Of a stretch of DNA of 64,000 bases, positions 18,278 through 25,084 are shown one piece after another. The notes below the pieces were generated by a model, which saw only the letters and a list, made by a program, of their open reading frames with translations, was not told the DNA's origin and ran no database searches. Source of the stretch: JAVVEG01 sp032251455. Its GTDB lineage: Bacteria > Pseudomonadota > Gammaproteobacteria > Pseudomonadales > Pseudohongiellaceae. The position numbers were made by a program, and so were the translations under genes. The stretch is taken from the NCBI GenBank assembly GCA_032251455.1, contig JAVVEG010000001.1, positions 186,001-250,000 on the forward strand. Direction: 5' to 3'. Each line of letters starts with the position of its first letter. Within the stretch, counting starts at the first letter, position 1.

Positions 18278-18295
18278 TAGCTGATATGTCAGCTA
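18278..18295 (+). promoter_or_regulatory. Perfect palindrome TAGCTGA-TATG-TCAGCTA in the alaS leader
   Basis: Seven-base perfect arms around TATG, placed 30-47 bases downstream of the TATAAT and ending 28 bases before the alaS ATG. E. coli alanyl-tRNA synthetase is known to repress its own gene by binding a palindrome at its promoter, so this is a natural candidate operator. As RNA it would form a stable hairpin close to the start region. Confidence 0.5.
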
Positions 18296-18322
18296 ACCCT
18301 GAAAATATTGAGTAAAGCATTG

Positions 18323-20923
18323 ATGAAAAGCTCTGAAATACGCGAAAAATTCCTGAATTATTTTGCTGCCAATGGACACGAGATCGTGGCCAGCAGTCCT
18401 CTGGTGCCGGGGAATGATCCGACACTGCTGTTCACCAATGCCGGGATGGTCCAGTTCAAGGATCTTTTTCTGGGCCAGGAAGTACGCCCCTACAAAAGGG
18501 CAGTTACCTCGCAGCGCTGTGTTAGAGCTGGAGGCAAACACAATGATCTGGAAAATGTCGGCTACACTGCCCGTCACCACACTTTCTTCGAGATGCTGGG
18601 CAATTTCAGTTTTGGCGACTATTTCAAAAAGGAAGCAATTCATTTTGCCTGGCAGTTTCTGACCGTGGAACTGGGTCTGCCCGCAGAAAAGCTCTGGGTG
18701 ACGGTATACCACGATGATGACGAAGCGGCCGAGATCTGGTTGAATGATATCGGGGTCAGTGCACAGCATTTTGCTCGTCTGGGAGAAAAGGATAATTTCT
18801 GGGCCATGGGCGATACCGGGCCATGTGGCCCCTGTTCGGAAATTTTCTATGATCATGGCGAGGAAGTACCCGGTGGTCCGCCTGGCAGTCCGGATGAAGA
18901 TGGCGATCGCTATATCGAAATCTGGAATCTGGTTTTCATGCAGTTTGAGCGTCATGCCGATGGCAGTCTGACACCATTGCCAAAACCTTCGGTAGATACC
19001 GGCATGGGGCTTGAGCGCCTTGCCGCCGTGCTCCAGCATGTGCACAGCAATTATGAGATAGATCTGTTTCAGAACCTGTTGCAGGCTGCTGCAGAGATAG
19101 TCGGAATCAGGGCAACGAATAATACTTCACTGCGCGTGATTGCGGATCATATCCGTTCCTGTGCTTTTCTGGTCGTGGATGGTATCACCCCTTCCAACGA
19201 AGGCCGGGGCTATGTGTTGCGCCGTATTATTCGCCGCGCTGTCCGTCACGGGTACCAGTTGGGTGTGAAGGAAATATTTTTTCATAAACTGGTGACTCCT
19301 TTGGTAAAGGAGATGGGGAATGCGTATCCGGAACTCGTCAGTAAGCAGGCATGGGTTGAAAAAGTGTTACAGGAAGAAGAACAGCAATTTGCCAGAACGC
19401 TTGAAAATGGCATGGCTATTCTCAACCGTACCATTGCAGACCTGAAAGGTGATCAATTGCCTGGTGAAACAATTTTCCGTCTGTATGACACCTACGGTTT
19501 TCCTGTGGATCTGACGGCTGATATCGCCCGGGAGCAAGGCCTGAGTCTTGATATGAAAGGCTTTGATCAGGCCATGGCTGTACAAAAACAACAGGCTCGC
19601 GCTGCCAGTCAGTTTGGTGCGACAGAAACCTTAAGCATAAACCTGCAAGGTCGTACTGATTTTGTCGGTTACGATCGGCTTTCCGCTGAGGCCGAAGTGA
19701 TGGCCATTTATCAGCAGGGCAAGCGTGTAGATGCTCTGGCTGCTGGCGAAGAAGCCCTGCTTATTCTTGACACCAGTCCTTTCTATGCCGAATCAGGCGG
19801 GCAGACAGGAGATTGTGGCGTATTGCTCAGTGCGGATGGTCATGCCGAATTTTCGGTTCTGGATACCCAGAAGCAGGGCAATCATTTTCTGCACAAGGGT
19901 GTCCTGAAAAGCGGCAGACTGCAATCCGGGGATCGGGTCGGTGCCCAGGTGGCGGCAGAGAATCGCCATGCCATCATGCTCAACCACTCGGCGACGCACC
20001 TGTTGCATGCGGCACTGCGTCAGGTATTGGGTGAGCACGTCGTACAGAAAGGCTCCCTGGTAAGCGCAGACAGATTGCGTTTCGATTTCGCTCATCACGC
20101 GGCCTTGAGCAAAAGCGAAATAAAGCAGATAGAGACGCTGGTGAATACAGAAATCCTGCGCAATATTGAGGTGAGCAAGGAAGTCATGCCCATCGAACAG
20201 GCCAGACAAAAAGGGGCGTTGGCTCTGTTTGGGGAAAAATATGGTGCTGAGGTCAGGGTGGTCACCATGGGAACTTTTTCGACCGAACTGTGCGGGGGCA
20301 CTCATGTTACGCGCACAGGTGATATTGGTCTGTTCAAACTGCTTGCCGAATCGGGTATAGCAGCGGGTGTGCGCCGGGTTGAAGGCGTGACCGGTATGGG
20401 AGCCCTGGAGTACATTGCTCGTCAGGAAGCAGTGCTGGATACGCTTGCTGAATTGTTGAAAACCAGCACGGATGCCATGGTGGACAGAGTGCAGCAGGTG
20501 GTGGCAAGTAACCGGGCATTGGAAAAACAACTTGAGCAAATCAAGGGCAGGCTTGCCAGCGAGGCGGGTAGCGATATGGCCAGTGAGGCTGAATCAGTCA
20601 ATGGCGTGCAGGTGCTGATCAAATCACTTGATGGCTACAATGGTAAATCACTGCGCGATACCGTGGATCAGATTAAAAACAAACTGGGTACTTCGATAAT
20701 TCTGCTGGCCAGTGTAGACCAGGGCAAGGTGAATCTGGTAGCCGGTGTCAGTAAGGACTTGACGGGTAAACTCAAGGCTGGCGATCTGGTCAATCTGGTC
20801 GCCCAACAAATCGGAGGTAAAGGGGGTGGGCGCCCTGATATGGCCATGGCGGGAGGGCATGATGTGACCGCTTTGCCGGCAGCACTGGCTTCTGTAAAAC
20901 CCTGGATATCAACAAGATTGTGA
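18323..20923 (+). CDS. alaS: Alanyl-tRNA synthetase
   Basis: Class II synthetase that charges tRNA-Ala. It has 866 residues from ATG at 18323 (MKSSEIREKFLNYF), the conserved start; a TTG at 18308 would add five residues, and neither has a clear ribosome-binding site. The catalytic core shows DPTLLFTNAGMVQFKD (motif 1) and KHNDLENVGYTARHHTFFEMLGNFSFGDYF (motif 2 region). The editing domain has HSATHLLHAALR and CGGTHV (the zinc and Ser-clearing site), and the C-terminal C-Ala domain ends GGKGGGRPDMAMAGG. Order alaS-lysC-csrA is as in Pseudomonas. Confidence 0.98.
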   Translation: MKSSEIREKFLNYFAANGHEIVASSPLVPGNDPTLLFTNAGMVQFKDLFLGQEVRPYKRAVTSQRCVRAGGKHNDLENVGYTARHHTFFEMLGNFSFGDYFKKEAIHFAWQFLTVELGLPAEKLWVTVYHDDDEAAEIWLNDIGVSAQHFARLGEKDNFWAMGDTGPCGPCSEIFYDHGEEVPGGPPGSPDEDGDRYIEIWNLVFMQFERHADGSLTPLPKPSVDTGMGLERLAAVLQHVHSNYEIDLFQNLLQAAAEIVGIRATNNTSLRVIADHIRSCAFLVVDGITPSNEGRGYVLRRIIRRAVRHGYQLGVKEIFFHKLVTPLVKEMGNAYPELVSKQAWVEKVLQEEEQQFARTLENGMAILNRTIADLKGDQLPGETIFRLYDTYGFPVDLTADIAREQGLSLDMKGFDQAMAVQKQQARAASQFGATETLSINLQGRTDFVGYDRLSAEAEVMAIYQQGKRVDALAAGEEALLILDTSPFYAESGGQTGDCGVLLSADGHAEFSVLDTQKQGNHFLHKGVLKSGRLQSGDRVGAQVAAENRHAIMLNHSATHLLHAALRQVLGEHVVQKGSLVSADRLRFDFAHHAALSKSEIKQIETLVNTEILRNIEVSKEVMPIEQARQKGALALFGEKYGAEVRVVTMGTFSTELCGGTHVTRTGDIGLFKLLAESGIAAGVRRVEGVTGMGALEYIARQEAVLDTLAELLKTSTDAMVDRVQQVVASNRALEKQLEQIKGRLASEAGSDMASEAESVNGVQVLIKSLDGYNGKSLRDTVDQIKNKLGTSIILLASVDQGKVNLVAGVSKDLTGKLKAGDLVNLVAQQIGGKGGGRPDMAMAGGHDVTALPAALASVKPWISTRL

Positions 20924-20964
20924 TAACTTGTGACGCGAATGGTGGCAGAGAGGGCTTTGGGTTT

Positions 20965-20991
20965 TTGTACGCAAAATACTCATTGCATAAT
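20965..20991 (+). promoter_or_regulatory. Candidate promoter of lysC
   Basis: CATAAT at 20986-20991 is one base off the consensus -10. TTGTAC (20965-20970) is a possible -35 but only 15 bases away. An AT-rich stretch follows to the ATG at 21041, with no clear ribosome-binding site. Confidence 0.35.
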
Positions 20992-21040
20992 AAACAGCAA
21001 TTATGTTTAATTTGCTCCCCTTTTATTCTGTGTCGCTGAA

Positions 21041-22288
21041 ATGGCTCTTTACGTACAAAAATTTGGTGGTACTTCAGTAGGTTCTACCCAACGCATCGCT
21101 GCCGTTGCCGACAAGATTGCAGCCTTCAGGGCACAAGGTCATGACATCGTTGTGGTTGTTTCAGCCATGAGCGGCGAGACCAACCGGCTCATTGCGCTGG
21201 CACAGGAAATACAGGCACAGCCAACTCCCCGAGAGCTTGATGTCCTGGTCTCCACAGGCGAACAGGTGACCATTGCTTTGTTGAGTATGGCCTTGCAGCA
21301 ACGCGGTTGTCGTGCCCGTTCTTTTACCGGGGCCCAGGTGCGCATATTGACCGATGAAGCGCACACCAGGGCACGCATCCGCGAGATAGACTGTCAACGC
21401 ATCACTGCCGAGCTGGAACAAGGTGGAGTGGTGGTGGTTGCTGGCTTCCAGGGCATAGATGCTGAAGGCAATATCACTACCCTGGGCCGAGGAGGTTCTG
21501 ATACCTCTGCAGTCGCATTGGCCGCAGCATTGAAGGCAGATGAGTGTCAAATCTACACCGATGTCAAAGGGGTATATACTACTGACCCTCGTGTGGTCGA
21601 AAATGCCCGTCTGCTGCGCAGCATCACATTTGAAGAAATGCTGGAACTGGCAAGCCTTGGGGCCAAGGTGCTACAGATTCGTTCAGTTGAGTTTGCTGGT
21701 AAATACAAGGTTCCGTTGCGGGTTCTGTCCAGTTTTGAAGATGACCCTGGAACCTTGATCAGTCTGGAGGAAGAGACAGAAATGGAAGCACCGATCATAT
21801 CGGGTATCGCATTTACGCGAGATGAAGCCAAGATCACGGTATCGGGGGTTCCTGATGTACCCGGAGTAGCCTATCAGGTTATTGGGCCAGTCAGTGAAGC
21901 CGGTATTGAAGTGGATGTCATTGTGCAAAATGTTGCTGCCGATGGCACCACGGATATTACTTTTACGGTAAAACGCCAGGACAGCGAACAAACTCGCCAG
22001 ATAATCGGTCGTATAGGTGACGATGTAGGAGCCAGGGCAGTATCGGTGGATACCAGGATCGCCAAGGTTTCCCTGGTCGGAGTGGGTATGCGTTCTCATG
22101 CGGGTATTGCCAGCAAAATGTTTAAAACCCTGGCTGAGGAGTCCATCAATATTCAGATCATAACCACCTCGGAGATCAAGATTTCCGTGGTGATTGATGA
22201 GAAGTATCTTGAATTGGCGGTAAGAGCCCTGCATGATGCCTTCGGGCTGGCTGAAGAACCAGAGGGAGATCAGGTCATTCTGCAGTAA
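21041..22288 (+). CDS. lysC: Aspartate kinase (monofunctional, lysine/threonine-sensitive type)
   Basis: Phosphorylates aspartate, the first step to lysine, threonine and methionine. It has 415 residues. The kinase domain holds the substrate motif KFGGTSVGS at the N-terminus, VSTGEQVTIALLSMAL, GFQGIDAEGNITTLGRGGSDTSA and the YTDVKGVYTTDPR region. Two ACT domains lie in about 265-410. The length and arrangement match the alpha/beta-type enzymes of Pseudomonas, Corynebacterium and Bacillus, not the E. coli bifunctional enzymes. A possible internal start at codon 248 is listed separately. Supplies hom, 9.4 kb upstream. Confidence 0.97.
   Translation: MALYVQKFGGTSVGSTQRIAAVADKIAAFRAQGHDIVVVVSAMSGETNRLIALAQEIQAQPTPRELDVLVSTGEQVTIALLSMALQQRGCRARSFTGAQVRILTDEAHTRARIREIDCQRITAELEQGGVVVVAGFQGIDAEGNITTLGRGGSDTSAVALAAALKADECQIYTDVKGVYTTDPRVVENARLLRSITFEEMLELASLGAKVLQIRSVEFAGKYKVPLRVLSSFEDDPGTLISLEEETEMEAPIISGIAFTRDEAKITVSGVPDVPGVAYQVIGPVSEAGIEVDVIVQNVAADGTTDITFTVKRQDSEQTRQIIGRIGDDVGARAVSVDTRIAKVSLVGVGMRSHAGIASKMFKTLAEESINIQIITTSEIKISVVIDEKYLELAVRALHDAFGLAEEPEGDQVILQ
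21766..21784 (+). promoter_or_regulatory. Internal ribosome-binding site and ATG inside lysC
   Basis: GGAGG at 21766-21770 lies 11 bases before an in-frame ATG at 21782 (Met248). Translation from here would give a 168-residue protein made of the two ACT domains, like the separately translated beta subunit of Corynebacterium and Bacillus aspartate kinases. The purine-rich stretch also encodes EEE, so chance cannot be excluded. Confidence 0.45.
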
Positions 22289-22546
22289 GCAGCTGGTCTG
22301 AAGCTGAAACAAACACAAGCATCAGTATAGATGCGAACAGTATAAATAATAAGAAAGCTGGCGTTTCCTGCCTAGGGAGGGTACGCATAAAAGCTGTTTT
22401 TCCTGTATATGATGAGGAGTGTGTTTACAGGCTCATCAGTATGAGGAACTCAATTAACCGGGATGAGAATTGTGTTTTCCGTTAACTCTTTTCAGTAATT
22501 GAAATGGAAAGTGCAAGGACACAAAGAGTGGGAAAGGAGAAGTATC
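22289..22546 (+). promoter_or_regulatory. csrA leader region with multiple GGA motifs
   Basis: 258 bases between lysC and csrA. GGA occurs at 22376, 22416, 22445, 22461, 22506, 22517, 22531 and 22536, the last within the ribosome-binding site. CsrA/RsmA binds GGA, best in hairpin loops, and represses its own leader in E. coli. TATAAA at 22341 is a possible -10 without a good -35. Confidence 0.45.
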
Positions 22547-22747
22547 ATGTTGATTTTGACTCGCCGCATTGGTGAGACATTGATGGTGGGTGATGATGTC
22601 ACTGTCACTGTTCTCGGCGTAAAAGGAAACCAGGTCCGTATTGGTGTCAATGCACCAAAAGAAGTCGCTGTTCATCGAGAGGAAATCTATCAGCGCATCC
22701 AGAAGGAACGCGGTGATTCAGATGTAGAGCCTGATGACGGGATCTAA
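22547..22747 (+). CDS. csrA: Carbon storage regulator CsrA/RsmA
   Basis: Small dimeric RNA-binding regulator that blocks or stabilises target mRNAs for carbon flow, motility, biofilm and secretion. It has 66 residues from ATG at 22547 (MLILTRRIGETLMVGDDVTVTVLG); AAAGGAG stands 8 bases upstream, and an in-frame alternative at 22499 (TTG) is rejected. The RNA-contacting first strand (LTRR) and the GVNAPKEVAVHREEIY region with the key arginine are intact. Confidence 0.98.
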   Translation: MLILTRRIGETLMVGDDVTVTVLGVKGNQVRIGVNAPKEVAVHREEIYQRIQKERGDSDVEPDDGI

Positions 22748-22764
22748 ATAATCATCTTCGGCCC

Positions 22765-22793
22765 CTGCCATTTCCCGGTATTTGTGCTATTAT
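22765..22793 (+). promoter_or_regulatory. Candidate promoter of tRNA-Ser
   Basis: CTGCCA and TATTAT with a 17-base spacer, followed by a GCGCGCG discriminator typical of stringently controlled stable-RNA promoters. The tRNA starts 12 bases after the -10. Confidence 0.55.
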
Positions 22794-22805
22794 TGCGCGC
22801 GTTTT

Positions 22806-22896
22806 GGAGAGATGGCCGAGTGGCTGAAGGCGCGCCCCTGCTAAGGGCGTATAGGCTAATCCCCTATCGAGGGTTCGAATCCCTCTCTCTCCGCCA
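22806..22896 (+). tRNA. tRNA-Ser (anticodon GCU)
   Basis: A 91-base class II tRNA with a long variable arm. The acceptor stem GGAGAGA pairs with TCTCTCC, followed by discriminator G and an encoded CCA. The D arm is GCCGAGTGGCTGAAGGC, the anticodon GCT is at 22840-22842 in loop CTGCTAA, and the T arm is GAGGG-TTCGAAT-CCCTC. Reads AGC and AGU. Position after csrA is as in Pseudomonas. Confidence 0.97.
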
Positions 22897-23079
22897 TTCT
22901 TCTCCTCTGCAATTCAAAACCCCTGCATAACCAGGCTCGTAACCAAGTACTTCACGGCATAAATACGCCCCTTGATCCGGCTTCGTCTGTTTGATGATAC
23001 ACTGCAGTCAGTAAATGCTAATGCGTGTTGACAGTGTTGACCAGATTGATTCACGGGCGGATTTTATAAGGCGATCTCT

Positions 23080-23712
23080 ATGGCTCATCAATACAAACTG
23101 GATGAATTATTGGCCAGGCTGCGCAAAACGCGAGAAGAACTGGAAACTGAAATAGAGCGGTTACTGGAAGGCAAGCGCAAACAATTCAAGTACACACTGC
23201 AACGCGGCAAGGTTATTTTTGATCGTAATACAAGCCGCCTGCATCGTCGGCAACGAATCAGTAGCCTGCGTTATATTTTCAGTGCCCCGATTGCCATACT
23301 CCTGACTTCGCCAGTTATTTACGGAATGGTCTTTCCATTGATGTTGCTGGATTTGACGATAAGCCTTTATCAGCATATCTGTTTTCGGGTATATCGGATT
23401 CCATTGGTAATACGCAAGGATTATATTGTTCTCGATCGGCATCGATTGCCCTACCTCAATACCATCCAGAAAATTAATTGCGTCTACTGTGGCTATGGTA
23501 ATGGTTTGCTTGCTTATGCTCGTGAAGTGATAGCGCGAACCGAACAGTACTGGTGTCCCATTAAACATGCTGTGCTTGCCAGAGGCATGCATGAGCGTGA
23601 ACAGAAGTTCTTCGATTATGGTGATGCCGATGCCTGGCGAAACCGTCTGGAAAAAGTGCGTTGTGATTGGGATGAGGGGGATGATGCCGGGAAAAGCCCC
23701 GACAAACCGTAG
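23080..23712 (+). CDS. Conserved membrane-associated protein of unknown function
   Basis: 210 residues. I recognise the sequence type as a widespread proteobacterial protein without known function. The N-terminal 60 residues form a charged, probably coiled helix (LARLRKTREELETEIERLLEGKRK). One or two hydrophobic segments follow (about 70-110). The best-conserved-looking part is NCVYCGYGNGLLAYAREVIARTEQYWCPIKHA, with a CxxC pair and a third cysteine that could bind metal. The C-terminus is acidic. A possible ribosome-binding site, AAGG, lies before the ATG. A tandem GTGTTGAC repeat sits 40-55 bases upstream. Not in an obvious operon. Confidence 0.8.
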   Translation: MAHQYKLDELLARLRKTREELETEIERLLEGKRKQFKYTLQRGKVIFDRNTSRLHRRQRISSLRYIFSAPIAILLTSPVIYGMVFPLMLLDLTISLYQHICFRVYRIPLVIRKDYIVLDRHRLPYLNTIQKINCVYCGYGNGLLAYAREVIARTEQYWCPIKHAVLARGMHEREQKFFDYGDADAWRNRLEKVRCDWDEGDDAGKSPDKP

Positions 23713-23799
23713 CTGAGTGGTGTGTCAGCAGCAAAGGACTACCCAAAGCGCCCGCATCCATGCCAATATTGCTACTCCGCAACAAGGAGCTGTAACAGC

Positions 23800-24423
23800 A
23801 TGAAACTATACACTTATACCAATGCCCCCAACCCACGTCGTGTCAGCCTTTTTCTTGCAGAGAAAGGCCTGGAAATTCCTGTGGTTGAAGTAAATCTACG
23901 TATCATGGAACACAAGAAACCCGATTTTCTGGTCAAGAATCCACGTGCCAAAGTACCTGTTCTTGAGCTTGATGATGGCAGTTTTATCAGCGAAACGCTG
24001 GCAATTTGTCGCTACCTGGAGGCTTTGCATCCGGAGCCCAGTCTGTTCGGCGATACGCCGAAGAAGATTGGAGAAATAGAGATGAACAATCGTATTCTGG
24101 AATTCGATTTCTATCAGCCCTTGGGGGTGGCCTGGCGCAACGGTCCTGTGGTCAAGAAAGTCTATGGTGAGATGAAGCAGATACCTGAAGCCAGGGAGCA
24201 GGCCGAGGAGCAGGTCAAGGCCTTTTATGAACGCTTTGATGCGATGCTCAAGGAGCGCGAATATGTTGCTGGAGATTATTTCAGCATGGCAGATATCATC
24301 GCCCTGACCACCATTGACTTTGCCACCACACTGGTTGAACTGAAACCTGATGCTGGCTTGAAGCATCTTTGGGCCTGGTACGAGAGGGTCAACCAACGTC
24401 CGGCGATTACACCGTTAAGCTGA
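23800..24423 (+). CDS. Glutathione S-transferase family protein
   Basis: A 207-residue cytosolic GST. The thioredoxin-like N-terminal domain opens MKLYTYTNAPNPRRVSLFLAEKG, has the cis-proline loop KVPVLELDDG and the glutathione-binding ISETLAICRYLE (Ser is the contact residue in the SNAIL/TRAIL-like site). An all-helical C-terminal domain includes YVAGDYFSMADIIALTTIDF. The ATG at 23800 has AAGGAG about 10 bases upstream; an in-frame start at 23722 would add 26 residues. The substrate is unknown. It is followed 26 bases later by the haem-motif protein. Confidence 0.9.
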   Translation: MKLYTYTNAPNPRRVSLFLAEKGLEIPVVEVNLRIMEHKKPDFLVKNPRAKVPVLELDDGSFISETLAICRYLEALHPEPSLFGDTPKKIGEIEMNNRILEFDFYQPLGVAWRNGPVVKKVYGEMKQIPEAREQAEEQVKAFYERFDAMLKEREYVAGDYFSMADIIALTTIDFATTLVELKPDAGLKHLWAWYERVNQRPAITPLS

Positions 24424-24449
24424 GATTCAATAAAGAGGATTGCAAGTCT

Positions 24450-24998
24450 ATGCGTAATTATCATGTACCTGTCATTGCTGGCATCAGTGCTTTGGCTCTT
24501 ACCCTGGGGATGGGTATTCATAAACTGGGTGCGGCCTCGGATCAGGCCATTCAGATCGAAGCAGACACCTTTGGCTGCCTGACCGAGTTGACCCCGGTCA
24601 GAGGTTTTTTTGTGGATAATCTGCTGGGAGACCTGGACGCTACGCTTGCTGTGGCCAATTCTGCCGAGGGCGGTCGTTACCCGACCGGTTCGCTGGTACA
24701 ACTGGTACCCACGGAAGTAATGGTCAAACAGCCCGAAGGGACAAGCCCCGCCACCAACGACTGGGAGTTTTTTGAACTTGAGGTGAGTGCTGCCGGCTCG
24801 GAAATTGTCACCCGGGGCTTTACCGATGTCATCAACCGCTTTGGTGGTAATTGTCTCGATTGTCATATCAAGGCCGAGCCACAATGGGACATGATCTGTG
24901 AGACAGGTCATGGTTGCGACCCAATTCCATTGAGCCGCGAGATGATACAGGGTATCCAGCAGGCTGATCCTCGCTGCCGTGCCCCGGAAGAAGTCTGA
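24450..24998 (+). CDS. Exported protein with a single c-type haem motif (CLDCH)
   Basis: 182 residues from ATG at 24450, with AGAGG upstream. An N-terminal hydrophobic segment (VIAGISALALTLGMG) looks like a signal peptide or anchor. The only haem motif is C135-L-D-C138-H139 in GGNCLDCHIKAE; a second Cys pair follows in MICETGHGCDP, and C43 is near the mature N-terminus. This pattern resembles small periplasmic proteins with a cytochrome c-like motif and no assigned role. No classic downstream axial methionine is evident. If haem is attached, the protein must be periplasmic and depend on the Ccm system. Its partner is unknown. Confidence 0.72.
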   Translation: MRNYHVPVIAGISALALTLGMGIHKLGAASDQAIQIEADTFGCLTELTPVRGFFVDNLLGDLDATLAVANSAEGGRYPTGSLVQLVPTEVMVKQPEGTSPATNDWEFFELEVSAAGSEIVTRGFTDVINRFGGNCLDCHIKAEPQWDMICETGHGCDPIPLSREMIQGIQQADPRCRAPEEV

Positions 24999-25013
24999 GC
25001 GGTAAGTGGTTCT

Positions 25014-25037
25014 CTTGCTGTTTCTGTTCGCAGCAAG
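25014..25037 (+). terminator. Possible terminator after the haem-motif gene
   Basis: CTTGCTG (25014-25020) and CAGCAAG (25031-25037) form a 7-base stem with a 10-base loop, followed by TACTCTTTCT. The T-tract is broken, so strength is uncertain. Confidence 0.35.
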
Positions 25038-25084
25038 TACTCTTTCTGCAGTCATGCCATTGATTGGGTCACAGCGAGGGGATC

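Noticed and set aside
23025..23041. Tandem GTGTTGAC repeat
   Set aside because: Two 8-base copies one base apart, containing TTGACA, but no -10 at proper spacing; too short to claim an operator.
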